Positions 49,345 to 57,545 of a stretch of 64,000 nucleotides of DNA are shown in pieces. Made by a program: the position numbers and the translations under genes. This DNA is from JAITWN01 sp034002745. Its GTDB lineage: Bacteria; Pseudomonadota; Gammaproteobacteria; SZUA-140. The stretch spans positions 79,546-143,545 of the forward strand of contig JAVEZY010000003.1 of NCBI GenBank assembly GCA_034002745.1. The letters are read 5' to 3'. A model generated the notes under the pieces. It did no database searches, had not been told where the DNA came from, and saw only the letters and a list, made by a program, of their open reading frames with translations. Positions within the stretch are counted from its first letter, which is position 1. Each line of letters starts with the position of its first letter.

Positions 49345-50193
49345 ATGGAACGCATGGAGCATCGCGCCTGTTTCGGCGGCTGGCAGGATGTGTACCGCCA
49401 CCAGTCGAAAGCCCTGGGCTGCACGATGAACTTCGCGGTCTATCTACCGCCACAGGCAAAGCGGGAGCGGCTGCCGGTACTCTACTGGCTGTCCGGATTG
49501 ACCTGCACCGAACAGAACTTCATCACCAAGGCCGGTGCGCAGCGCTACGCAGCCGAGCACGGGGTGATCGTGGTCGCCCCTGATACCAGCCCGCGTGGGG
49601 ATGAGGTCGCCGACGGCGAAGGCTATGACATCGGCAAGGGCGCCGGTTTCTACGTCAACGCGACGCAGCAGCCCTGGGCGCGGCACTACCGCATGTACGA
49701 CTACATCGTCGATGAGCTGCCGGCCCTGGTCGAAGCCGGTTTGCCGGCGACGGACACGCGCGCCATCAGCGGCCATTCGATGGGCGGGCATGGCGCGCTG
49801 GTGATCGCGCTGCGCAATCCTGGACGCTACCGCAGCGTGTCCGCGTTCTCTCCCATCGTGGCGCCATCCCAGGTGCCATGGGGAGAGAAGGCGTTCTCTC
49901 ATTACCTGGGTGATGATCGTGCGGCGTGGCAACGCTACGACGCCGTCGAACTGCTTCGAGGGGAAGCCTCCCTCGAGATGGGAGTCTCTCCTCGGCCACT
50001 GCTCATAGACCAGGGAGATGCCGACGAATTCCTGGAGGGTCAGCTGCGACCGGAGCTGTTGCGCGCGGCGGCGGCAGCGGCGGGGTACCCCCTCGAGCTG
50101 CGCATGCAGCCGGGCTACGATCACAGCTATTACTTCATCGCCAGCTTCATCGGCGAGCACATCGCCTGGCACGCGCAGGCAATGCGCGACTGA
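49345..50193 (+). CDS. fghA: S-formylglutathione hydrolase
   Basis: Hydrolyses S-formylglutathione to formate and glutathione, completing formaldehyde detoxification (FrmB/FghA). 282 residues, alpha/beta hydrolase of the esterase D type. The nucleophile Ser is in ISGHSMGGHGAL, Asp in LIDQGDADEF, His in PGYDHSYYFI. The start follows a CAGGAGAG at 49331-49338. It lies 49 bases after frmA. Confidence 0.94.
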   Translation: MERMEHRACFGGWQDVYRHQSKALGCTMNFAVYLPPQAKRERLPVLYWLSGLTCTEQNFITKAGAQRYAAEHGVIVVAPDTSPRGDEVADGEGYDIGKGAGFYVNATQQPWARHYRMYDYIVDELPALVEAGLPATDTRAISGHSMGGHGALVIALRNPGRYRSVSAFSPIVAPSQVPWGEKAFSHYLGDDRAAWQRYDAVELLRGEASLEMGVSPRPLLIDQGDADEFLEGQLRPELLRAAAAAAGYPLELRMQPGYDHSYYFIASFIGEHIAWHAQAMRD

Positions 50194-50238
50194 GCGCGTG
50201 CCGGTCCGGTTCTGGTTTTCTGGTCTCTGGAGATTATG

Positions 50239-50877
50239 ATGGAAGCGGGTTTCTGGCATCGCAAATGGGAGAGCAATGAGATCGGCTTCCACGAAGGAGT
50301 GCCCAACGCACTGCTGGTGAAGCACTTCGGCGAACTCGGTCTGGCGCCGGGCGGCCGGGTGTTCGTGCCGCTATGCGGCAAGACGCGGGATCTCGCCTGG
50401 CTGCTTTCCGAGGGGTATCGGGTCGCCGGCGCCGAGTTGAGCGAGTCGGCGGTTCGCCAGTGGTTCGACGAGAGCGGCGTCGAGCCGACGATCACGGAGC
50501 TGGGAGCATTGAAGCACTATGGCGCTCCGGGTGTAGACATCTTCGCTGGCGATGTTTTCGCACTGTCGCGTGAAATTCTTGGCGGGATCGACGCGGTCTA
50601 TGACCGGGCGGCTCTGGTCGCGCTTCCCGGTGAGATGCGTCAGCGCTATACGGCCCATCTGCGCGCGGTCACCGGCAGTGCACCGCAGCTCCTGATCTGC
50701 TTCGTCTACGATCAGACGCTGATGGAGGGGCCGCCATTCTCCATCGACGAGGGAGAAGTGCGCGGCCACTATGGTGATGCCTACGAACTCACGCTGCGCG
50801 AGGCGCGGGAGGTTCCCGGTGGCCTGAAGGGGAAGTGCGCTGCCTGGGAGAACGTCTGGCTTCTGCAGCGACGCTAG
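50239..50877 (+). CDS. tpm: Thiopurine S-methyltransferase
   Basis: A 212-residue SAM methyltransferase of the bacterial TPMT family, known for S-methylating thiopurines and for selenium and tellurium methylation. It opens MEAGFWHRKWESNEIGFHEG, the hallmark N terminus, followed by FVPLCGKTRDLAWLLSEGY (SAM motif I). GGAG precedes the second of two tandem ATGs by 6 bases, so 50239 is preferred over 50236. It follows the formaldehyde operon by 45 bases. Confidence 0.9.
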   Translation: MEAGFWHRKWESNEIGFHEGVPNALLVKHFGELGLAPGGRVFVPLCGKTRDLAWLLSEGYRVAGAELSESAVRQWFDESGVEPTITELGALKHYGAPGVDIFAGDVFALSREILGGIDAVYDRAALVALPGEMRQRYTAHLRAVTGSAPQLLICFVYDQTLMEGPPFSIDEGEVRGHYGDAYELTLREAREVPGGLKGKCAAWENVWLLQRR

Positions 50878-50905
50878 GGGACGGGGGGCAACAGCGGAGG
50901 TTGCG

Positions 50906-51253
50906 ATGAGCATATCCCTGAAGAGAGTCTACGAGAAGCCGGCGCGGGATGATGGCATGCGCATCCTGGTCGATCGCATCTGGCCCCGCGGAATGAAGAA
51001 GGAGGAGGCGAAGATCGATCTGTGGCTGAAGGACATCGCTCCATCGACCGAACTGCGCAAGTGGTTTGGCCATGACCCCGAGCGCTGGTCCGGGTTCCAG
51101 GCCAGGTATCGCGCTGAACTCGAGGGCAGTGAGGCTCTGGCGGAGTTGAGGAAGCTGTCGCGCAAGGGGAAGGTGACGCTGGTCTACGGCGCGAGGGATG
51201 AGAAGCACAACAACGCGCTCGTGCTGCGCGGACTCGTCGGCCGCGGCTCGTGA
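50906..51253 (+). CDS. DUF488 family protein
   Basis: A 115-residue cytoplasmic protein of the DUF488 (YeaO-type) family, recognised by RILVDRIWPRGMKKEEAKID, WLKDIAPSTELRKWFGHDP and LVYGARDEKHNNALVL. The function is not established. AGCGGAGG lies upstream of the ATG. It may share a transcript with tpm (28-base gap). Confidence 0.85.
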   Translation: MSISLKRVYEKPARDDGMRILVDRIWPRGMKKEEAKIDLWLKDIAPSTELRKWFGHDPERWSGFQARYRAELEGSEALAELRKLSRKGKVTLVYGARDEKHNNALVLRGLVGRGS

Positions 51254-51327
51254 TCGCATGTCTGGCGGGCGGGAACAGGGTATGCTGAGCAGGCGCGAGC
51301 ATCTCGCCCGGCGCGTGGAGGTCATCG

Positions 51328-52041
51328 ATGGATCGTAACGTAAAGGCCGCTCTCGTGCTCGGTGGGTTCATTGCCCTCGGACTCGCCATCCTCGGTTCCA
51401 CGCTCGGATCGAGCGCAATCCGCTTCAAGGAATACGAGCGCGTGGTGTCGGTGAAGGGCCTGTCCGAGCGCGAAGTGCCCGCCAATATCGCCATCTGGCC
51501 GATCGGTTTCAGCGGTGCGGATGCGGATCTCTCGGCGCTCTATTCGAAGCTCGAAGCCGATGTCGATCGCATCGTCGATTTCCTGGAGACGCGGGGCTTC
51601 GAGCGCGAGGAGATCACCGTCGCCGCTCCGGAAGTCACCGACAAGCTGGCGCAGCGCTACGGAGGCAATGAGCCGGTGCAGCTGCGCTATACGGCGAGCC
51701 AGGTGATCACCGTCTATACCGAGCGGATCGATGAGGTGCGCGCCGCCCGGAACGATCTCGCGGAGCTCGGCAAGCAGGGCATTGCCTTCGGTGGAGACAA
51801 CTTTCAGCGTACCGAATATCTCTTTACCGAACTCAACGACATCAAGCCGGGGATGATCGAAGAGGCAACGCGCAAGGCGCGCGAAGTCGCCGAAAGGTTC
51901 GCTGCGGATTCCAACAGCCGGCTGGGCAAGATCAAGACTGCAAACCAGGGTCAGTTCACGGTCAGCGACCGCGACATGAATACCCCGCACATCAAGAAGG
52001 TGAGGGTGGTATCGACGATCGAGTATTACCTGTCCGACTGA
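51328..52041 (+). CDS. SIMPL domain (DUF541) exported protein
   Basis: A 237-residue protein with one N-terminal transmembrane or uncleaved signal helix (ALVLGGFIALGLAILGSTLG) followed by a periplasmic SIMPL domain: VVSVKGLSEREVPANIAIWP, then YTASQVITVYTERIDEVRAA and the C-terminal VRVVSTIEYYL. Family members such as E. coli YggE have been linked to oxidative stress tolerance. GTGGAGG lies about eight bases upstream of the ATG. Confidence 0.85.
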   Translation: MDRNVKAALVLGGFIALGLAILGSTLGSSAIRFKEYERVVSVKGLSEREVPANIAIWPIGFSGADADLSALYSKLEADVDRIVDFLETRGFEREEITVAAPEVTDKLAQRYGGNEPVQLRYTASQVITVYTERIDEVRAARNDLAELGKQGIAFGGDNFQRTEYLFTELNDIKPGMIEEATRKAREVAERFAADSNSRLGKIKTANQGQFTVSDRDMNTPHIKKVRVVSTIEYYLSD

Positions 52042-52104
52042 GGGCGGGCAGTTCGGATTTGGTCGGAGCAAAGTTGCTTCGGTTGGATTTTCCTCTCCGC
52101 GCTC

Positions 52105-52506
52105 ATGACGGAGGTTGATTCAAACGTGACATCTCCCTTTCAGGCAATCGGCGGCCAGGCTGCCGTCGATCGCATCGTCGATCTGTTCTATGACCGCATG
52201 GACACCTTGCCGGAGGCGCAGACCATCCGCGCGATGCATCCCGCCGATCTGAGCGGCATCAGGAGCCTGTTCAAGAAGTTTCTCGCCGAATGGTTGGGCG
52301 GTCCCGAGGCCTATTCACAGGAGCGCGGGCATCCCCGGCTGCGCCGGCGTCACCTGCCGTTTCCGATCGGCGCCGCGGAGCGCGACGCCTGGATGCTGTG
52401 CATGAATGGTGCGCTCGAAGAGGTCATCGAGGATCGGGCGCTGCGCGAAACCCTCTCGCGGCAGCTGTTCGGCGTGGCGGACTGGATGCGCAATATCGAA
52501 GGCTGA
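52105..52506 (+). CDS. Group II truncated hemoglobin
   Basis: A 133-residue trHbO-type globin. Key residues: the IGG loop near the N terminus (AIGGQAAVDRIVDLFYDRM), the proximal-His helix in YSQERGHPRLRRRHLPFPIG, and the invariant Trp in RDAWMLCMNGAL (G8). Such globins bind oxygen or nitric oxide and often contribute to nitrosative or oxidative stress resistance. ATG 52105 lacks a ribosome site; a GTG at 52126, behind GGAGG, is a plausible alternative start that would remove seven residues. Confidence 0.88.
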   Translation: MTEVDSNVTSPFQAIGGQAAVDRIVDLFYDRMDTLPEAQTIRAMHPADLSGIRSLFKKFLAEWLGGPEAYSQERGHPRLRRRHLPFPIGAAERDAWMLCMNGALEEVIEDRALRETLSRQLFGVADWMRNIEG

Positions 52507-52588
52507 CGGGTCAGCCCCGGGAGCGTGGCGTTCCCGAGCGGCGCTTCCCGGCGCATGTACAATCGCTGCAATCTGCTGGGAGGAATGC

Positions 52589-53128
52589 ATGTATCACTCG
52601 ATGAAGCTCGCCAGCGCGGTGCTCACACTTGCCGTCGTCGGCTGCGCCGGTCCCGGGACGGTCATGCCGCTGGCCGATGTGCCGGACGCGATCCAGGTTG
52701 CCGCGGGCGAGTCGCTGGCGATGATTGTCTCCGCCGAAGGCGTGCAGATATACGAGTGCAGGGAAAGGAAGGACGCTGCAGGGTACGAGTGGGCGTTCGT
52801 CGCGCCGGAGGCCGCCCTGTTCGGTGCGCACGGCAACAGGATCGGGTTGCACTACGCCGGTCCGCGCTGGGAAGCCGTCGATGGCAGCAAGGTGGCGGGG
52901 CGGGTAAAGGCGAGCGTCCCTGCGCCGGCCGCAGGCGCGATCCCCTGGTTGCTGCTCGATGTGGTATCGGTCGGCGCGGAAGGCTCATTCAGCAGGATTA
53001 CCAGCATACAGCGGGTGAATACCGCGGGTGGCGTCGCGCCGGGGCCGTCGTGCTCGCCTGCCGAAGCCGGAGCGCGGGCGCGCATTCCCTATACTGCCGA
53101 TTACCACTTCTTCGCTGCCGACGAATAG
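52589..53128 (+). CDS. DUF3455 family lipoprotein
   Basis: A 179-residue lipoprotein with a signal peptide ending in the lipobox VVGC (Cys19). The mature domain matches DUF3455 as recalled: GVQIYECRERKDAAGYEWAF, LFGAHGNRIGLHYAGPRWEA, AIPWLLLDVVS and the C-terminal IPYTADYHFF. Function unknown. GGGAGGA lies four bases before the ATG at 52589. Converges on valS. Confidence 0.8.
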   Translation: MYHSMKLASAVLTLAVVGCAGPGTVMPLADVPDAIQVAAGESLAMIVSAEGVQIYECRERKDAAGYEWAFVAPEAALFGAHGNRIGLHYAGPRWEAVDGSKVAGRVKASVPAPAAGAIPWLLLDVVSVGAEGSFSRITSIQRVNTAGGVAPGPSCSPAEAGARARIPYTADYHFFAADE

Positions 53129-53159
53129 GACTGCGAGGGGAGCGTCCCCCTCGCAGTCC
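53128..53159. terminator. 13-bp hairpin between convergent genes
   Basis: GGACTGCGAGGGG (53128-53140) pairs perfectly with CCCCTCGCAGTCC (53147-53159) around a 6-base loop, between the DUF3455 stop and the valS stop. There is no T-run on either side, so it is a strong hairpin that may terminate or protect both convergent transcripts. Confidence 0.6.
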
Positions 53160-53166
53160 GACGACG

Positions 53167-56013
53167 CTATATCGCCTGGATTTTCGCCAGCTGCTCTTCC
53201 AGCGTCCGATGCGATGCCCGAATCTCGGTCAGCCGTTCGCGTTCCTTCTCGACGACGTGCGCGGGGGCGCGCTCGACGTAGTTCTGGTTGGCCAGTCGGG
53301 TTTCGCTGCGTTCGATATCGCCGGCGAGGCGGGCGAGTTCCTTGCCGAGTCGCGCGAGTTCTGCATCCTTGTCGATGAGCCCGGCGAGCGGGATCAGCAG
53401 TTTCATTTCGCCGAGCAGGGCGGTGGCGGATTCGGGGGCCTGTTCGCCGGCGTCCAGCCAGCGTATGTCGTCCAGCCGTGCGAGGCGCAGCAGAAGGTTG
53501 CGGTGGGTCGCGGCGCGTGATCGATCCGCTTCCGTGCCGTGCTGCAGCAGCAACGGTAGCGCCTTGGAGGGCGGCACGTCCATGCCGCTGCGGATCTTGC
53601 GGATGCCCATCACGAACTCCATGATCCAGCCGGCTTCGGTCACCGCCTGCTCGTCGAGCAGAGCGATGTCGGCGGCCGGATATGGCTGGAGCATGATGGT
53701 GTCGCCTTCGCGGCCCGCGAGCGGCGCGACGCGCTGCCAGATCTCTTCGGTGATGAAGGGGATCACGGGATGGATCAGCCGCAACACGGTCTCCAGCACT
53801 TCGATCAGCGTGCGCCGCGTGCCGCGCTGCAGGGCGGCGCTGCTGTCGCCGGTTAGCACCGGCTTGGACAGCTCCAGGTACCAGTCGCAATACTCATTCC
53901 ATACGAAGTCGTAGATCGACTGCGCCATCAGGTCGAAACGGTAACGTTCCAGGTCCTCGCGCGCCTGCGCGATCACGGTCTGCAGGCGCGAACGGATCCA
54001 GCGCTCGGCGACGCCGAGTTCGACCGGCTGGCTGGCATCCAGGCCGGTGTCCTGGCCTTCGGTATTCATCAGCACATAGCGTGCGGCGTTCCACAGCTTG
54101 TTGCAGAAGTTGCGGTAGCCCTGGATGCGGTTGAGGTCGAACTTGATGTCGCGCCCGGTGGAGGCCAGGGCGGCGAAGGTGAAGCGCAGCGCATCGGTGC
54201 CGAAGGCGGGGATGCCGTCCGGATATTCCTTGCGCGTCGCGGCTTCGATCTGCTTCGCCATCTGCGGCTGCATCAGGCCGCGGGTGCGCTTCTCGACCAG
54301 GGCGTCGAGCGTAATGCCGTCGATGAGGTCGAGCGGATCGAGCACATTGCCCTTGGACTTCGACATCTTCTGCCCGTGCGCGTCGCGCACCAGGCCGTGG
54401 ATGTAGACTTCGCGGAACGGCACTTCTCCGGTGAACTTCAGGCCCATCATGATCATGCGGGCGACCCAGAAGAAGATGATGTCGAAGCCGGTGACCAGCA
54501 CGCTGCCCGGATAGAAGGTCTTCAGTTCGGGCGTCTGCTCGGGCCAGCCTTGAGTGGAGAACGGCCACAGGGCCGAAGAGAACCAGGTGTCGAGCACGTC
54601 CTCGTCCTGGCGCAGCGCGACATCCGGTGCCAGCCCGTGGCGTGCACGCACTTCTTCCTCGGAGCGGGCCACATAGACGTTGCCGCGATCATCGTACCAG
54701 GCCGGAATGCGGTGGCCCCACCAGATCTGGCGGCTGATGCACCAGTCCTCGATGTTGCGCATCCACTCGAAGTAGGTCCTGGCCCAGTTTTCCGGAACGA
54801 AGCGGACGGCGCCGCTCTCGACCGCGGCGATGGCCGGCTCCGCGAGCGGCGCCACGCGCACGTACCACTGGTCGGTCAGATAGGGTTCGACCACGGCATT
54901 GGAGCGGTCGCCGCGCGGGACCATCAGCCGGTGCGGCTGCGTCTTCTCGAGCAGGCCCTGCTGTTCCAGTTCGGCCACGATGCGCTTGCGCGCCTCGTAG
55001 CGATCGAGCCCGCGGAAGCGTTCGGGAATGAGCTCGTGTCCCCGATCGTCGTCGCCCGCGCCAGCGGCTCCGCTGGCGATGCCGTCGAGGAGCTTTGCGT
55101 CCGGGGTGAAGATGTTGATCAGGCCGCCGCGCGGCAGCGCTGCGATCTCGCTGTCATCGCGATGACGCAGCCACACGCCATAGTCGTTGAAGTCGTGCGC
55201 CGGGGTGATCTTCACGCAGCCGCTGCCGAACTCCGGATCGACGTAGTCGTCCGAGATTACCGGGATGCTGCGGCCGGTGAGCGGCAATTCGAGCCGCTGT
55301 CCGATCAGATGACCATAGCGCTCGTCGCCGGGATGCACCGCGACCGCGGCATCACCGAGCAGGGTTTCGGGACGCGTGGTGGCAACCACCAGATGGCCCG
55401 ATCCATCGCTCAGGGGATAGCGGATGTGCCACAGCGATCCTTCTTCCTCGGTCGAAATCACTTCCAGGTCGGAGAGCGCGGTATGCAGCACCGGATCCCA
55501 GTTGACCAGACGCTTGCCGCGATAGATCAGGCCTTCCTCGTGCAGACGCACGAATACTTCGCGAACGGCCTGGGAGAGTCCCTCGTCCATGGTGAAGCGC
55601 TCGCGCGACCAGTCGAGCGAGGCGCCCATGCGCCGGAGCTGGCGGGTGATGGCGCCGCCCGACTCCGCCTTCCACTTCCAGATCTCTTCGACGAAACCTT
55701 CGCGTCCCAGGTCGTGACGCGAGATGCCGCGAGCCGCGAGCTGGCGTTCCACCACCATTTGCGTCGCGATGCCCGCGTGGTCGGTGCCGGCCTGCCACAG
55801 CGTGTTGCAGCCCGCCATGCGGTGGTAACGGATCAGCGCGTCCATCAGCGTGTCCTGGAAAGCATGCCCCATGTGCAAGGTGCCGGTGACGTTCGGCGGC
55901 GGAATCATGATCGCGTAGGGCTGGCCTTCGCCTGACGGGCGGAAATGGCCATTCCGCTCCCAGGTCTCGTACCAGCGACGCTCTATGTTGTGGGGTTCGT
56001 AGCTCTTGTCCAT
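53167..56013 (-). CDS. valS: Valyl-tRNA synthetase
   Basis: Charges tRNA-Val; class I synthetase. 948 residues (951 in E. coli). The HIGH signature is HMGH at residues 47-50 (PPPNVTGTLHMGHAF), KMSKS is in GQKMSKSKGNVLDP, an editing domain lies between, and the C-terminal coiled coil (LAGDIERSETRLANQNYVER) is present. Normally directly downstream of holC; here separated from it by an inserted methyltransferase gene on the opposite strand. Confidence 0.97.
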   Translation of the reverse strand: MDKSYEPHNIERRWYETWERNGHFRPSGEGQPYAIMIPPPNVTGTLHMGHAFQDTLMDALIRYHRMAGCNTLWQAGTDHAGIATQMVVERQLAARGISRHDLGREGFVEEIWKWKAESGGAITRQLRRMGASLDWSRERFTMDEGLSQAVREVFVRLHEEGLIYRGKRLVNWDPVLHTALSDLEVISTEEEGSLWHIRYPLSDGSGHLVVATTRPETLLGDAAVAVHPGDERYGHLIGQRLELPLTGRSIPVISDDYVDPEFGSGCVKITPAHDFNDYGVWLRHRDDSEIAALPRGGLINIFTPDAKLLDGIASGAAGAGDDDRGHELIPERFRGLDRYEARKRIVAELEQQGLLEKTQPHRLMVPRGDRSNAVVEPYLTDQWYVRVAPLAEPAIAAVESGAVRFVPENWARTYFEWMRNIEDWCISRQIWWGHRIPAWYDDRGNVYVARSEEEVRARHGLAPDVALRQDEDVLDTWFSSALWPFSTQGWPEQTPELKTFYPGSVLVTGFDIIFFWVARMIMMGLKFTGEVPFREVYIHGLVRDAHGQKMSKSKGNVLDPLDLIDGITLDALVEKRTRGLMQPQMAKQIEAATRKEYPDGIPAFGTDALRFTFAALASTGRDIKFDLNRIQGYRNFCNKLWNAARYVLMNTEGQDTGLDASQPVELGVAERWIRSRLQTVIAQAREDLERYRFDLMAQSIYDFVWNEYCDWYLELSKPVLTGDSSAALQRGTRRTLIEVLETVLRLIHPVIPFITEEIWQRVAPLAGREGDTIMLQPYPAADIALLDEQAVTEAGWIMEFVMGIRKIRSGMDVPPSKALPLLLQHGTEADRSRAATHRNLLLRLARLDDIRWLDAGEQAPESATALLGEMKLLIPLAGLIDKDAELARLGKELARLAGDIERSETRLANQNYVERAPAHVVEKERERLTEIRASHRTLEEQLAKIQAI

Positions 56014-56172
56014 GTGTAATGCCAGTAAGTTCCAGATCGAGGTTTTAGAGTGAAAAGCTGTCCTTCTCGCAAGTCCGGATCGGCCGGGCCAATTTTGTCG
56101 GCGATGCTGCGGCGGCAGCGGATGACCGGCTGTCCTGATTAGGGCAGAATACCGGCAAACCTGACTTCATGC

Positions 56173-57027
56173 ATGGACTTGCAGAACGCAAAAGGGTCGC
56201 ACATGTTCTGGTTCGGGACCAAGGTTATCGGATTTTACGTCGAGAGGCTTCTGGAGCAGCAGAAAGATTTGTTGCAGGATCGGGTGGTCCTGGATTTTCC
56301 GGCCGGTCATGGCGCTACCGCGTCCCAGCTGCGGCGGCTCGGGGCCAGGGTCATCGCCATGGATCTGTTTCCGGAGTTCTTTCGCGACGAAACTATCGAG
56401 TGCATCAGGGCGGACCTTTCTGAGCGGATAGATTTGCCTGACGGATCAGTTGATTACCTCATATGCCAGGAAGGCGTCGAACATGTTCCCAACCAGATCG
56501 CCATGTTCTCCGAATTCGGTCGGATCGTGAAGAATGGCGGCAGACTTCTGGTTACGACGCCGAACCATTCGAATCTGAGAGCGAAGCTGTCATATCTGCT
56601 CACCGAGAGTGAGCTCTACAGCAAAATGATGCCGCCCAATGAATTCGACAGTATCTGGCATTCGAAGGAGAGTGGGGACATCTACTACGGCCATGTCAAC
56701 CTGATCGGCATTGCGCGGCTGAGGCTGTTCGCTCTCATCAACGGTTTCAGGATCTCGAAGATTCATCCAACGAGGGTGAACTATACGGCGCTGCTGCTGT
56801 TCCCGTTCCTGTATCCATTCATACTGCTGAGCTCGTTCCAGGCCCGTCGGCGCTTCAGACGCAAGCGATTGCATGCCGACCAGAATCTCGATGAGCTTCT
56901 CAGGCTGATGATCTCGCCTGCCATACTGCTGTGTGGTCACTTGGTGGTCGAATTCGAAAAGGCGCATCAGATTGGTCGTGACATCATCGGTCAGGAAGCC
57001 GCCAGCACCGTATTCAGCGATCATTGA
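56173..57027 (+). CDS. Class I methyltransferase gene inserted between holC and valS
   Basis: A 284-residue SAM methyltransferase (type 11): motif I VVLDFPAGHGATASQL at about residues 38-53, then DLFPEFF, LPDGSVDYLICQEGVEHVPN and ILVTT-like RLLVTTPNHSN. A hydrophobic stretch near 205-225 (ALLLFPFLYPFILLSSF) suggests membrane association, as in lipid or surface-glycan methyltransferases. Sampled lines of this gene are near 50% G+C, against roughly 68% in a sampled valS line, pointing to recent acquisition. No ribosome site is evident at 56173; ATG 56203 is an alternative. Confidence 0.8.
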   Translation: MDLQNAKGSHMFWFGTKVIGFYVERLLEQQKDLLQDRVVLDFPAGHGATASQLRRLGARVIAMDLFPEFFRDETIECIRADLSERIDLPDGSVDYLICQEGVEHVPNQIAMFSEFGRIVKNGGRLLVTTPNHSNLRAKLSYLLTESELYSKMMPPNEFDSIWHSKESGDIYYGHVNLIGIARLRLFALINGFRISKIHPTRVNYTALLLFPFLYPFILLSSFQARRRFRRKRLHADQNLDELLRLMISPAILLCGHLVVEFEKAHQIGRDIIGQEAASTVFSDH

Positions 57028-57068
57028 TTCCGATCCAAATCCCCGGCTGACGTTCGAATCCCAGTGGT

Positions 57069-57494
57069 TCAGCTGATGCGGTGGGACTGCGGGTCGAGGC
57101 CGAGTTCGCGGTAGCGGCGGAAGCGCTCGCGGCCCAGGCGGCGGCTGTCCTCGCTGGCCGCGACGATTTCGACCACGCGCTCGAACTGGCGACAGCATGC
57201 GGGGACGGCATCGGTGAGGTTGATCATCACGTCTGCCGGCGGCACCGGCTGGCCGTCGGTGCCGATGAGCACCGGGTTTTCTTCGCGGTTCACCTCAGCG
57301 TCATTCAGGGCGTGGGGCACGAAGCTGCCGTCGCGGAAGGTCCACAACAGCTCATCGAGGCGCGTTGCCTGCGTCCGGTCGGACGCGAGCACGAACACAC
57401 GGAGCTCGCTCTTGTACGCCTTTTCCGCAATGCGGCAGGACAGGAGTTCGCGATCGCCGGCGGTGTCTTCGAGGATGTAGAAATCTACGCGCAT
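57069..57494 (-). CDS. holC: DNA polymerase III subunit chi
   Basis: Chi links the clamp loader to single-strand binding protein. 141 residues (147 in E. coli). Segments MRVDFYILEDTA, LLSCRIAEKAYKSELRVFVL, LDELLWTFRDGSFVPHAL and PVLIG are typical. It sits between pepA and valS on the minus strand in the conserved order, though valS is now further away. No strong ribosome site is seen. Confidence 0.9.
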   Translation of the reverse strand: MRVDFYILEDTAGDRELLSCRIAEKAYKSELRVFVLASDRTQATRLDELLWTFRDGSFVPHALNDAEVNREENPVLIGTDGQPVPPADVMINLTDAVPACCRQFERVVEIVAASEDSRRLGRERFRRYRELGLDPQSHRIS

Positions 57495-57545
57495 GGACGG
57501 TGATTCAGGGGGTGAATTCGGGGACAGTCCCCTGATCTTCCGACC

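Noticed and set aside
54376..55935. Plus-strand frame opposite valS
   Set aside because: Antisense shadow of valyl-tRNA synthetase with no family features.
57520..57532. Palindrome GGGGACAGTCCCC between pepA and holC
   Set aside because: Only 6-bp arms with no T-run; too small to call a terminator or repeat element.
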